64,000 nucleotides of DNA from Peribacillus sp. FSL P2-0133 (GCF_037975445.1 NZ_CP150254.1:4400001-4464000); one strand, 5' to 3'. Positions 32,947-41,985 are shown, counted from the stretch's first letter. The notes: generated by a model not told the origin, from the sequence alone. Made by a program: numbers and translations.

Positions 32947-33396
32947 ATGTTTGGATCGGATTTATATGTAGCCCTAGTACTGGGAGTAACGCTTAGCCTT
33001 ATATTTTCAGAAAAGACGGGTGTCGTACCCGCAGGACTTATCGTGCCAGGTTATTTGGCATTAGTATTTGACCAATGGGAAATCATGCTGACCATCCTGA
33101 TCATTAGTGTCGTAACTTATTTGATCGTAACTCACGGCCTTTCAAGATGGGTGATTTTATATGGAAGAAGAAAATTCGCAGCCATGATGGTGACCGGGAT
33201 TTGCTTGAAACTCCTATTGGACTTCGTCTACCCCGTCATGCCATTTGAAATATTCGAGTTTCGGGGAATCGGTATAATTGTACCCGGATTGATAGCGAAT
33301 ACCATACAAAGACAAGGAATGCCATTGACACTTGGCAGCACGCTTTTATTATCCGGCTTGACTTTCGGTTTAATGAACGTGTACTACCTATTCTGA
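32947..33396 (+). CDS. pgsC: Poly-gamma-glutamate biosynthesis membrane protein PgsC/CapC
   Basis: A 149-aa integral membrane protein with four or five helices; family members are 149 aa. Conserved pieces are FSEKTGVVPAGLIVPGYLAL and FRGIGIIVPGLIANTIQRQG. It forms the synthase complex with PgsB. AGTAGGAGGA precedes the ATG. It starts 15 bases after pgsB and ends 10 bases before pgsA, so the synthase genes are tightly packed. Confidence 0.95.
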   Translation: MFGSDLYVALVLGVTLSLIFSEKTGVVPAGLIVPGYLALVFDQWEIMLTILIISVVTYLIVTHGLSRWVILYGRRKFAAMMVTGICLKLLLDFVYPVMPFEIFEFRGIGIIVPGLIANTIQRQGMPLTLGSTLLLSGLTFGLMNVYYLF

Positions 33397-33406
33397 GGTG
33401 CAAAAA

Positions 33407-34699
33407 ATGAAACGGACTTTAAATGCAAAAGAAAAAACACTTATCTTTATTAAACGCACGAAGAAAAAGAATCTTAAATACACTGGAATCATACTACCTA
33501 TATTACTAATCGCTTTAGTCATTACCACTTGGATGGGACGGGCTGAGGAAGTGAAAACAACCGCTTCAAAATCTGATCATCCATTGACTATGACAATGGT
33601 CGGTGATGTGATGATGGGACGTAATGTTGAAGAAGTGACGGAAAAGCACGGGTATGAATACCTCTTCCGTTATATGAAGCCCTATTTTGCCCATTCAGAC
33701 TATGTCAGTGGGAATTATGAACATACCGCTTTAAAAGAAGAAGTATCCAACTACAAGGGAGCGGATACGCCCATACGGTTAAACTCCAATGCTAGCGGTG
33801 TGGAAGCTGTTAAAGATGCTGGCTTCTCAGTAATGAATTTGGCCAATAACCATATGATGGACTATGAAGAACAAGGACTTCTTGATACGATTGATGAATT
33901 CAAAAGTACGGATATGCACTATGTCGGTGTTGGATCGAACACTACGGAAGCTAAAAATAGCATCGACTATGCGGATGTTAATGGCGTACGCGTCGCAACA
34001 CTTGGCTTCACAGATGTTTACGGTAAGGATGCCGTGTCAAAAAGTGCTAAAGCCGGACTATTGAACTCCAACCCTGATTTATTATTTGAAATGATCGGCA
34101 AAGCAAGGGATGCCAAGCAAGGCAATGCAGACTTGGTTGTGGTGAATATGCACTGGGGACAAGAGTATTCAACATCTACAACCGCCCGTCAAACGGACTT
34201 GGCTAAAGCTATCATCGATGCTGGGGCTGACATCATCATCGGCCATCACCCACACGTGCTTCAATCGTTTGATGTGTATAAAGATGGAATCATTTTCTAT
34301 AGTTTAGGAAATTTCATTTTCGATCAAGGCTGGACACGCACAAAGGATTCAGCCATGGTTCAATACCATTTAGCGGAAGACGGAAAAGCTACAATCGATG
34401 TCGTTCCACTGCAAATTGAAGAAGCAACACCAAGGCCAGCCACCTCTTCAATCGATAAATCACGTGTATACCGTCAGTTGACGAAGGAAACGAGTGAAAA
34501 CGCCCAATGGTCGAAAAAAGAGGATCGCATCGAGATTACCATGGATCACAAGAAGGTAATCGACCATAAGGCACAACGTGAGCAAGAAGAAAAAGCAGCA
34601 AAAGCAGCAAAGGCAGCGAAAGAAGCAAAGGAAAAGAAAGCTGCACAAGAGAAAAAGGCAACACAAGCTATACAACAGGACATACAGCCCATTCAGTAA
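33407..34699 (+). CDS. pgsA: Poly-gamma-glutamate export/assembly protein PgsA/CapA
   Basis: A 430-aa membrane-anchored protein of the PGA_cap metallophosphatase superfamily. An N-terminal anchor (IILPILLIALVITTW) precedes the domain core MTMVGDVMMGRNVE, NLANNHMMDYEEQGLLDT and DIIIGHHPHVLQ. The C-terminus carries an extra Lys/Ala-rich tail (about residues 390-430, KAAKAAKEAKEK), longer than in B. subtilis PgsA (about 380 aa). ATG 33407 has GAGGTG in front. Role in translocation of the polymer is known for the family; the tail's role is not. Confidence 0.93.
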   Translation: MKRTLNAKEKTLIFIKRTKKKNLKYTGIILPILLIALVITTWMGRAEEVKTTASKSDHPLTMTMVGDVMMGRNVEEVTEKHGYEYLFRYMKPYFAHSDYVSGNYEHTALKEEVSNYKGADTPIRLNSNASGVEAVKDAGFSVMNLANNHMMDYEEQGLLDTIDEFKSTDMHYVGVGSNTTEAKNSIDYADVNGVRVATLGFTDVYGKDAVSKSAKAGLLNSNPDLLFEMIGKARDAKQGNADLVVVNMHWGQEYSTSTTARQTDLAKAIIDAGADIIIGHHPHVLQSFDVYKDGIIFYSLGNFIFDQGWTRTKDSAMVQYHLAEDGKATIDVVPLQIEEATPRPATSSIDKSRVYRQLTKETSENAQWSKKEDRIEITMDHKKVIDHKAQREQEEKAAKAAKAAKEAKEKKAAQEKKATQAIQQDIQPIQ

Positions 34700-34768
34700 G
34701 GATCGATTGGATACTACTATGTGAAAAGAGAAACAACTTGGAAGCTCAACGAGAAGGGGGAGTAATCG

Positions 34769-36352
34769 ATGATTAACCGTATGACGAGAAAAGTGCTCAT
34801 TCCCATAAGCATACTCATATATATTGCTGGATGTTCGAAGACACCCCCTATTTCTGACACGAATGATCCGATAGAGAGTAAAACGGAACAATCATATGGG
34901 GTCAGTTCTTCAAACCCAATCGCAATAGATGTCGGGATGGATATATTAAATAATGGTGGAACGGCGGCGGATGCCGCCATTGCGGTATCTTATGTATTAG
35001 GTGTAGTTGAACCTTTTGGATCTGGCGTGGGCGGCGGCGGCGGTATGCTGATTGCACCGGAATCCGGCGAACCCAATTTTATCGATTATCGTGAATCCTC
35101 TCCGGAAGACCCAAGTTCAAGACACGATACAGGGATTCCTGGCTTAGTGGCCGGCATGCAGGTTATAAGTGATAAGTATGGGAGCGTACCAATGGCTGAT
35201 CTTCTTCAGCCGGCGATCGACTTGGCTGAAGGCGGGTTTAAAGTGGATGAGATTTTATCATCGCGCTTAGAAGCAGCTCAGCCAAGGATATCTTCCGATG
35301 GGACATCATTATTTTATCCTGAGGGCGATGCCATTGAACCAGGCAAAACCCTTGTCCAAGAAAGACTTGCTGAAACATTGAAGCAGATTCAAAAGGAAGG
35401 TCCTGATGGTTTTTATAAAGGGGAAATTGCACGGGATATTAAAAGGGAAACAGATATCGACTTGATGGATTTAAAGCGCTATGAGGTGAAAGAACGTAAG
35501 CCGGTCCAAGGAACATTTGCCGGTTATGATGCTTTTACCGCCCCTCCGCCCTTTTCAGGGATTACCGTTCTTGAAATGTTAAAGCTCGCCGAGGAAATGA
35601 ACCTCGGTGATTCTTCAAGCAAATCAACTTATATGAAGGTCTTGGGGGGCATCACAGATACCGCTTATCAAGATCGGTCCGCCAATATTGGAGATGGAAT
35701 AAGTCACTCTAAGGCGGAAAAATTGCTCTCCCCCATTCACTTGGACAATCTTAAAAATAAGATCAAAAGTGAAAAATGGGAAGATAAAGAATCGAATGGA
35801 TCCGAAGAACATGAAAGTACGACACATTTTGTGATCATGGACAAGTATGGCACTGTCGTTTCCGCAACAAATACGCTCAGTAACTTTTTCGGATCTGGTG
35901 ATTATACGAATGGATTTTTCCTTAACGATCAATTGAAAAATTTCCGGTCCGGCTTGAACGACCAAGAGGCATATAAACGGTCAAGAACGTTCACCGCTCC
36001 TACCATTCTCAAGAAACCAGGGCAGGAATCGATCGGAATCGGCTCACCAGGCGGCGATAGGATTCCTCAAGTATTGATGCAGGTCCTTTATTCTTATACA
36101 GAGAATGAAGGCTCATTTCAGGATATCATCGACCGTAATCGGTTCGTCTTTGATGGAAAGAAGATTTATACGGAATCCAGACTTTCGGATGAAATAATAT
36201 CAGACTTGGAAGATTCAGGATATGAAGTCATCCAGAAGATTTCCCCCATGTATTACGGCGGGGTTCAAGTACTCGTTAAAAACGAGAAAAATGGACAAGT
36301 ATCCGGAGCTGGGGATAAAAGAAGAAATGGAAGCTGGAAAGCCCAGCAATAA
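34769..36352 (+). CDS. capD: CapD-like gamma-glutamyltransferase (capsule anchoring)
   Basis: A 527-aa lipoprotein of the gamma-glutamyltranspeptidase family. N-terminal lipobox YIAGC gives membrane anchoring. The autocatalytic Thr is in HESTTHFVIMD near residue 353, with GNGGTAADAAIAV-type (NNGGTAADAAIAV) and SPGGDRIPQ pockets. Size and order match CapD of Bacillus anthracis, which cuts and covalently attaches the polymer to peptidoglycan; B. subtilis lacks this gene in its pgs operon and releases the polymer. An anchored capsule is therefore predicted. AAGGGGGAG precedes ATG 34769. Confidence 0.88.
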   Translation: MINRMTRKVLIPISILIYIAGCSKTPPISDTNDPIESKTEQSYGVSSSNPIAIDVGMDILNNGGTAADAAIAVSYVLGVVEPFGSGVGGGGGMLIAPESGEPNFIDYRESSPEDPSSRHDTGIPGLVAGMQVISDKYGSVPMADLLQPAIDLAEGGFKVDEILSSRLEAAQPRISSDGTSLFYPEGDAIEPGKTLVQERLAETLKQIQKEGPDGFYKGEIARDIKRETDIDLMDLKRYEVKERKPVQGTFAGYDAFTAPPPFSGITVLEMLKLAEEMNLGDSSSKSTYMKVLGGITDTAYQDRSANIGDGISHSKAEKLLSPIHLDNLKNKIKSEKWEDKESNGSEEHESTTHFVIMDKYGTVVSATNTLSNFFGSGDYTNGFFLNDQLKNFRSGLNDQEAYKRSRTFTAPTILKKPGQESIGIGSPGGDRIPQVLMQVLYSYTENEGSFQDIIDRNRFVFDGKKIYTESRLSDEIISDLEDSGYEVIQKISPMYYGGVQVLVKNEKNGQVSGAGDKRRNGSWKAQQ

Positions 36353-36421
36353 GAGTGCAATCCAGCCCCTCCTTTTCTAAATATCATATGAATTTTAGCG
36401 ATGGATAAGGGGACTTAGAAT

Positions 36422-36571
36422 ATGAATATCGTAAAAAAAATAACAAGCTGGGTTATACCCGTTTTTCTAATAGCAGCCCTGCTTGTGACCATGAATATCT
36501 TTAAACGGACAGAAACTTTAACACCCGAAGAGCAAAAGAAAATAGAACAGTATACGACTGTCGAAGAATAA
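36422..36571 (+). CDS. pgsE: PgsE/CapE small protein
   Basis: A 49-aa single-TM protein: VKKITSWVIPVFLIAALLVT forms the helix, followed by a charged C-terminal stretch (TLTPEEQKKIEQYTTVEE). This is the form of CapE/PgsE, required for efficient polymer production. ATG 36422 lies 69 bases after capD, and the operon's terminator follows its stop immediately. Its small size makes it easy to miss. Confidence 0.9.
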   Translation: MNIVKKITSWVIPVFLIAALLVTMNIFKRTETLTPEEQKKIEQYTTVEE

Positions 36572-36599
36572 AAAAAGCGGGGGTATCCCCGCTTTTTTT
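36571..36599 (+). terminator. Terminator of the pgs/cap operon
   Basis: AAAAGCGGGG/CCCCGCTTTT stem with a GTAT-type loop and seven T. Confidence 0.92.
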
Positions 36600-36656
36600 A
36601 TTTTTGCCGTCATCGGATATGGAAGATTAATTACGCTTCAGATATGGAGGATAACC

Positions 36657-37286
36657 ATGAAAGAAAATAGCTATACTGATTTTATTGAACTGCAGCAAAA
36701 TGAACAAGAAGACATCGATTACCGCATCATCGTTCATCACAGGAATCCTGATATCGCAATTCTAGCCATACACGGCGGGAACATCGAACCGGGAACTAGC
36801 AAGATTGCAGCCGCACTTGGACAGAGACTTCGTGCAAGCACCTATCTATTCGAAGGTCTTAAACCAAGGGGGAACCAGGTCCTCCATATAACATCCTGCT
36901 TGTTCAATGAACCGGGCGGCGTTTCAATGGCAGCGAACGCTCAGACCACCCTTTCTATCCATGGACACTACGACGTACATAATGCGCTGGTTTACATTGG
37001 CGGAAGGAATGAACCCTATAAGAACCTTATTCAGCAATGCCTCAACAAAGCTGGATTTCAAACTGATCATGCACCGCAGCACCTTTCAGGCATGAAAGGA
37101 AACAACATCACCAACACATCCAAGACGGGTGCAGGCGTGCAATTGGAACTTTCCACAAAGCTTAGAAAAAGCTTTTTCAAAGGTGATGACTTTACCAGTA
37201 AGAACAGGGGCAATCCATGTGATCTTTTTAAACGGTTTGTTACTGCCATTGAAAAAGCGACTCTTGAATATAAACAGGTTGAATGA
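36657..37286 (+). CDS. Poly-gamma-glutamate hydrolase (PghP/YjqB family)
   Basis: A 209-aa enzyme of the PghP/DUF867 family, zinc-dependent peptidases first seen in Bacillus phages that cleave poly-gamma-glutamate. The metal motif IAILAIHGGNIEPGTSKIA is followed by SIHGHYDV and a GAGVQLELS end block with the conserved Glu. ATG 36657 follows GGAGGATAACC. It lies 58 bases after the pgs terminator, so it is a separate unit but in the same direction. It probably degrades the polymer made by the preceding operon; acquisition from phage is possible. Confidence 0.9.
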   Translation: MKENSYTDFIELQQNEQEDIDYRIIVHHRNPDIAILAIHGGNIEPGTSKIAAALGQRLRASTYLFEGLKPRGNQVLHITSCLFNEPGGVSMAANAQTTLSIHGHYDVHNALVYIGGRNEPYKNLIQQCLNKAGFQTDHAPQHLSGMKGNNITNTSKTGAGVQLELSTKLRKSFFKGDDFTSKNRGNPCDLFKRFVTAIEKATLEYKQVE

Positions 37287-37291
37287 GCTTC

Positions 37292-38494
37292 TTAGTCAAT
37301 AAGGCTTTCAACTTCACCGAAGCTTTCGAATTTATCGGCAAAATAACCTGACGAAAGGTTGGAGATATGAACGCCTGCGTTTTCCGTTGTATGGAGAAAA
37401 CGGCCATCACCTAGATATATGCCTACATGGGTCACACCTAGCCTTGTTCCTGTGTCGCTAAAAAATACTAAATCCCCTGCCTTTGGATTTTCGATTTTGG
37501 GCAGCAATGAGAAGTAATCCTCTGCGGAACCCCGTTTAACTGAAAGACCCTGCTCCTTCATGACCCAATAAATGAAGCCGCTGCAATCCATTCCGTTCAT
37601 CGGATCTTCTCCCCCGAAAACATAGGGGAATCCGCGTAAAGTGTATGCATACTTGATGACATCGTATGCTTTATCATATGCAGCCTCCTCGTTTACATAA
37701 AACGGATATAACGGGTTGCTGTATAGTTGAAGATATTGCCCTTGCATCAACTCATCAGTACTTAACGCGTTACGATTTTTGATCGTACTCATGGAAATGC
37801 TGTAATTCTCCGATATGCTTTTAAGCGTTTCTCCCGTTTGGACGAGATGCTCCCCTTTTGGCGTGTATGTTTTGTACGCCACTTGGTATTTTGCAAAGTA
37901 ATCTTCTGTAGTGGATCTCACCTGAACCGTTTCTGCGCCATATCCTGAATTGACAAATTGGTTTTTGCCGACATAAATACCTGCGGTCACTACTTTTAAG
38001 CTGTCTTTTTCCAGAAAGAATATAATATCCCCGGTTTTCGGAGTGGCTGTATCCATCCCTTGCTTATAAAAACCATCTACTGTCAAACGGTCAACCGGCA
38101 CATTTTGCTGGGAAAGCACCCAATGAATCAACCCGCTCGAATCAAACCCTTTTTCAGGCGTCTCCTCTCCAGCTGTCTTTATAAACCCTATAAAGGATTT
38201 CGCATACCTCGCAATTTTTTTTCCTCTCTCCGACCATTGATAGATGGAAGGAGTATACGCCGTTTGAATGATTGTCAACTTTTGGCCCGCAAATAACTTA
38301 TCATCCGGTAAACCATTCGTTTCCATTAATTGCTCAGCCGATATATCATATGTCCTGGCAATCGATTCTACCGTTTCGCCAGAGATTACAGTATGCACAG
38401 GATCTGCAGCCTCGGCCTTTAAGCCAGGTAAAAAAGTGAAACAAACCATGAATACCAACGTAAGTATCATACAGTTTATTTTTCGATTCAACAT
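37292..38494 (-). CDS. LysM-NlpC/P60 hydrolase, PgdS-like, with one dead domain
   Basis: A secreted 400-aa protein with signal peptide (residues about 1-29, ending AEA). The order is LysM1 (HTVISGETVESIARTYDIS), degenerate NlpC/P60, LysM2 (HLVQTGETLKSISENYSIS), active NlpC/P60. In the second NlpC domain GMDCSGFIYWV carries the Cys and THVGIYLGDGRFLHT the His. In the first the site reads GFDSSGLIHWV (Cys to Ser) and VVTAGIYVG (His lost). B. subtilis PgdS also combines active and degenerate copies and cuts poly-gamma-glutamate. Next to the pgs locus, PgdS-like action is likely; a peptidoglycan DL-endopeptidase is the alternative. Confidence 0.88.
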   Translation of the reverse strand: MLNRKINCMILTLVFMVCFTFLPGLKAEAADPVHTVISGETVESIARTYDISAEQLMETNGLPDDKLFAGQKLTIIQTAYTPSIYQWSERGKKIARYAKSFIGFIKTAGEETPEKGFDSSGLIHWVLSQQNVPVDRLTVDGFYKQGMDTATPKTGDIIFFLEKDSLKVVTAGIYVGKNQFVNSGYGAETVQVRSTTEDYFAKYQVAYKTYTPKGEHLVQTGETLKSISENYSISMSTIKNRNALSTDELMQGQYLQLYSNPLYPFYVNEEAAYDKAYDVIKYAYTLRGFPYVFGGEDPMNGMDCSGFIYWVMKEQGLSVKRGSAEDYFSLLPKIENPKAGDLVFFSDTGTRLGVTHVGIYLGDGRFLHTTENAGVHISNLSSGYFADKFESFGEVESLID

Positions 38495-38842
38495 TTTAAC
38501 CCTTCCTTTATACGCTGAAATATTTTTAAATTTACGATGTTCAAGTAAATCCCATCATGTGAATCTTCTATCCTATCATCCACCCAAATGAATGTGCCTT
38601 AATGTTCATGACAACAATATTATCGGCGAACCCAATGAAACCTTTAGCCTATTTTTTACATAAACTCATCAGTCTGACAATAAAACACTCCCACCCGAGA
38701 AAAGTTGGAAATCGAAGAATTCCTAGAGGATTTTATTTCTTTATGCAGAATGGGTAAAGTTAGATTAGAGGAATCCCGATCATGACGTGCATATACGGCT
38801 TGACCTATTTATGAAGTGGATAACGATATAGGAGTGAACATT
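38495..38842. other. Intergenic region between divergent genes
   Basis: About 350 bases separate the NlpC/P60 gene (minus) from the HesB-like gene (plus). It holds both promoters presumably, but no convincing box or hairpin was recognised apart from TAGGAGTGA before the latter. Confidence 0.4.
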
Positions 38843-39133
38843 TTGATAAAAATGACAGACAAAGCCCGGCAGGCAATTAAAGATATGCAGCATAGTTTGG
38901 GAGGGGAAACGTATTTGAGGTTTGGCCTATACAGACCTTGCTGTAACCAGATGAACTATACATTAAGCTTGGCAATCTCTAAAAAAGAGCACGAGGAAAT
39001 ACTCGTTTTACATGATATAAAAATGTTGCTCGACCCATCGGACTCCCATTTTACAGATCAAACGGAAATTGATTACGAAGGCGATGGATTTTTGATCAGG
39101 AACCCGAATCCGTTGGTATCACCCATCATCTAG
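38843..39133 (+). CDS. HesB/IscA-like protein lacking the C-terminal cysteines
   Basis: A 96-aa protein with the HesB fold pattern LRFGLYRPCCNQMNYTLSL, LLDPSDSHFTDQTEIDYEGD and FLIRNPNPL. IscA-type carriers need one Cys in the first block and a CxC near the end. Here a CC pair is present in the first block, but the end has no cysteine, so it is unlikely to be a standard A-type carrier. TTG 38843 lies 8 nt after AGGAG and starts MIKMTDKARQAIKDM. Similar degenerate HesB proteins exist in Bacillus. Role unknown. Confidence 0.8.
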   Translation: MIKMTDKARQAIKDMQHSLGGETYLRFGLYRPCCNQMNYTLSLAISKKEHEEILVLHDIKMLLDPSDSHFTDQTEIDYEGDGFLIRNPNPLVSPII

Positions 39134-39183
39134 CAAAGAAAATAAGGGGAAAGCTTAAATGCTCTCCCCGCGTTTCTATGAAA

Positions 39184-39849
39184 CTATGGCATGTACACCG
39201 TTTTAATATGTGCAAGCTTCAAAAACACATTATCCCCGCTGGCTGTCGTTAACTCAACCAAGTTGTTGTCAGCCTTTTTTATCACCCCGATTTTCATAGG
39301 GTCCTCTCCCCCATCAAATACTACAAGCTTTCCTGCATTTTTCTTTAATTGGTCTTCCAAAGAACGAAGCATTGGCACACCTGAAGGATTGCCGGGAAAA
39401 TTCTCTTTACCGAGGGTATAGGGTGTGGCATTTTGATTATACGGAGTAAGCCATTTAAGGTGATACAGTGATACATACATCATTTTATATACAGGCGAGT
39501 AGAACGCAAAGTAATCATTGAAAACATTGGTGATATAACCGTGTAAAGGAATGTGCCCCTCAACATAGATTTCTGAAAAAACCCCTTTTGCGTTCATTAG
39601 CGTTTTACGATAGGAAATGGAAGCCATGTCTTCCATCATGGAGGACTCTATAGGATATTTAATCTCGTTATCTATCTCTGTACTCAGATTGAATCGATGG
39701 ACGTGCAGCATTGGAAAATACAAATACTGCTGTCCATTAAACAACACTAGAATATCTGTGCTCAGATCAGTTAGAATTCCTTTGAAAGTTTTTTTACCTG
39801 AGAGTTGAACATCAATCTGTTTACCCAGTAATGCAAACGCATCACTCAT
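39184..39849 (-). CDS. DUF2642-like / spore-coat-type protein
   Basis: A 221-aa soluble protein built around an N-terminal segment LLGKQIDVQLSGKKTFKGIL (Sm-like strand pattern), the core FNGQQYLYFP, and a repeat of the same strand order near the C-terminus (GKLVVFDGGEDPMKIGVIKK). This resembles DUF2642/Sm-like small beta-barrel proteins found in Bacillus sporulation contexts. ATG 39849 has AGGAGGAGAT. It precedes an ArsB-like gene on the same strand 24 bases away. Function unknown. Confidence 0.65.
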   Translation of the reverse strand: MSDAFALLGKQIDVQLSGKKTFKGILTDLSTDILVLFNGQQYLYFPMLHVHRFNLSTEIDNEIKYPIESSMMEDMASISYRKTLMNAKGVFSEIYVEGHIPLHGYITNVFNDYFAFYSPVYKMMYVSLYHLKWLTPYNQNATPYTLGKENFPGNPSGVPMLRSLEDQLKKNAGKLVVFDGGEDPMKIGVIKKADNNLVELTTASGDNVFLKLAHIKTVYMP

Positions 39850-39873
39850 TACTATCTCCTCCTAGGGGGTTAT

Positions 39874-41229
39874 TCAGCTAAAAATCATTTGCACCCAATA
39901 ATATAATAAGAGCAGTGTCACCACTGTCGCTATTGGTATGACTATCAGGGATACGCTTAAATAATCTTTCCATTTTATTTCCAATTTGTTTTGTTTCAAG
40001 ATATGCATCCAGATAAGTGAGGCAAGAGTACCGATGGGCAATAACAAGGATCCCATGTCACTACCGATTATATTAGCTAGATAGATAGTTTTTAATGTGA
40101 TCGGATCAAGTCCCATTTCCGTTAAGGTAATGGTACCTATCATTAATGCTGGATGATTGTTGAAAATGTTTGATAGAATCGAAACCAATCCTCCCATGAC
40201 AAAGCTCGCACTCAGTAGCCCTTGGTTTACAATCGGTTCGCATATCTGTACGAGCATGGCTGTAAGCCCTACATTATGGAGTCCATAAATGATGACATAC
40301 ATGGAGAATGCGAATATCAGGATGTGCCATGGGGTCTTTTTTAAGATATCGACAGGATTTGTCCGTAAATGATACCATCTCCAGATCAGTAAAGATAAAG
40401 AACCAAGTACAGCTACCCACTCGATTGGAATGGATAAATAAGAAGCTACAAAGAGTAAACAGCGCACCACGAACACATAGAGCAAAACTTTCAACATGAA
40501 TTTTGTGCGTTGCCTTTTTGTTTCAACCGTCATTTTTCCCTTTAAGGGGTGGAAATTCTTAGTAAAGAAACGTTCCTCAATGTCATAATAATTATTCGGT
40601 AATTTCTTGGGCAATTTTTTCTTGACCACTACGAACATTAACCATGACATAAAGATCAACCCCAGAGTAGCAGGTACAAACATCATGGCAGTATGCATAT
40701 AAAGCGTCATGTGCACAATTTTCAAAGCGATTAAATTAACAATATTACTCACGCCAATAGGCGCACTCGAAGCTGTCGCAATCAATGCTCCACTCAAAAG
40801 ATACGGGATGGCTTCATGCGGTTTTAATCTGAGATTTTTCAGAAGCAAGATTAAGATGGGGGTCGTAATCATGATGCTGCCGTCGTTATTGAATAACAAG
40901 GTCATTAAAAAGCACAATAATTGAATGTACCAATACAGGCGGTACCCCGATCCTCTAGCCAGGATGGCAAGCCTTGCAGCCGCCCAATGAAAAAAGCCGA
41001 AACTTTCCAAGATTACAGCCATGACAATCGTTGCCATGATGGTGATCGATGCGCCCCCGATTTTATTGATGATATCCAAAATATCACCATGGGATACTGT
41101 GCCAGTCAGTAAAATTATCATTGCACCGATTGAAGCTGGCCATGCTTCATTGATACCTCCTGGCCTCCATAATATAACTATCATTGTCGTGACGAACACA
41201 AAAATAGTCATTCCAATTTCGAAATGCAT
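39874..41229 (-). CDS. ArsB/NhaD-type ion transporter
   Basis: A 451-aa membrane protein with about 11 helices, of the ion-transporter superfamily that includes ArsB arsenite pumps and related anion or sodium carriers. Family features are the reentrant hairpin-like FNNDGSIMITTPILILLLKN and the second inverted copy NNHPALMIGTITLTEMG. MHFEIGM at 41229 follows AAAAAGGGGAGA and no other start has a ribosome binding site. No arsR/arsC lies near, so arsenite specificity is not supported; an organic acid or other anion is possible. Confidence 0.82.
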   Translation of the reverse strand: MHFEIGMTIFVFVTTMIVILWRPGGINEAWPASIGAMIILLTGTVSHGDILDIINKIGGASITIMATIVMAVILESFGFFHWAAARLAILARGSGYRLYWYIQLLCFLMTLLFNNDGSIMITTPILILLLKNLRLKPHEAIPYLLSGALIATASSAPIGVSNIVNLIALKIVHMTLYMHTAMMFVPATLGLIFMSWLMFVVVKKKLPKKLPNNYYDIEERFFTKNFHPLKGKMTVETKRQRTKFMLKVLLYVFVVRCLLFVASYLSIPIEWVAVLGSLSLLIWRWYHLRTNPVDILKKTPWHILIFAFSMYVIIYGLHNVGLTAMLVQICEPIVNQGLLSASFVMGGLVSILSNIFNNHPALMIGTITLTEMGLDPITLKTIYLANIIGSDMGSLLLPIGTLASLIWMHILKQNKLEIKWKDYLSVSLIVIPIATVVTLLLLYYWVQMIFS

Positions 41230-41424
41230 GTTGTTCTCCCCTTTTTGGGCCTTGAGCCATTGGACCCTACTTGTCCGATTCCTATATATTATTCCCCTTA
41301 GTAAAATAAGCATGGATTCTTGCCTAGTCCCTCTAAATTGTACTTTTGTACTTCTAGTGATTTTATCCACTAAAGAGAGATGCCCCGTTCAAGGAATCAT
41401 GGTTAAGTCCCTACACAATCTAAC

Positions 41425-41462
41425 AAAAAAAGGGAAAACCACTTTGTGGCCTCCCCTTTGCA
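41425..41462 (-). terminator. Terminator downstream of the broken chemoreceptor
   Basis: Imperfect stem AAAGGG..ACCAC/GTGG..CCCTTT; the minus strand then has seven T. Confidence 0.6.
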
Positions 41463-41483
41463 ACGCTTATGTTTTCAGTTCCT

Positions 41484-41932
41484 CTAATTCTTTATCTGGA
41501 ATTCCCCCAGCGTATCCTCCAAATCATTTATTAACTGTGTAAGCTGCTGTGTATATTCAGCAAGTTCATTGGATGAAGCGGCTTGTTCCTCCATCGATGA
41601 TGCAATTTCTTCTGATGAAGCTGTCGTTTGCAGTGATACGGCGGTGATTTCTTCTATCACTTTAATTACCGTTTCTTTTTGTTGATTGATGCTTTCAATG
41701 GATCTTGTTTCTTCCTGAATTGAATTGGATATCCTCCTGCGGAATCCTCCAGCTCTTTCATGGCTTCACTTACCGTGATCAGGGCATTTTTCTGATCCTT
41801 GCTGATTTGATTCGTTTCATTGGTCGTTTTCAGCAATTCCTCTGTATCCGACAGAATGCTTTGGATGATGGCTTGAATGTTTTTTGTAGCCTCTGGAACC
41901 AACTGGTATATCAACAAAAAAACTTCCTTCAT
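41484..41932 (-). pseudogene. Truncated, frameshifted methyl-accepting chemotaxis protein
   Basis: The 3' part encodes a typical receptor tail in one frame (VIEEITAVSLQTTASSEEIA, then SSMEEQAASSNELAEYTQQL, and ending GEFQIKN). The 5' part is in another frame (IQSILSDTEELLKTTNETNQ, then ISKDQKNALITVSEAMKELE). The switch lies around 41705-41750. No sensor, transmembrane or HAMP region exists upstream. It is a broken gene. Confidence 0.88.
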
Positions 41933-41985
41933 AGCAGAAGCATCACTTCGGTTTTAGGCCGTCTTCTGTATCCAACGCATTCCAT

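Noticed and set aside
36657-37286. Prophage, suggested by the PghP-type hydrolase
   Set aside because: No other phage genes, integrase or attachment sites; the gene sits beside the polymer synthesis operon.
39874-41229. Arsenite resistance operon
   Set aside because: The ArsB-like fold is clear, but no arsR, arsC or arsenite-binding residues are seen nearby; substrate left open.
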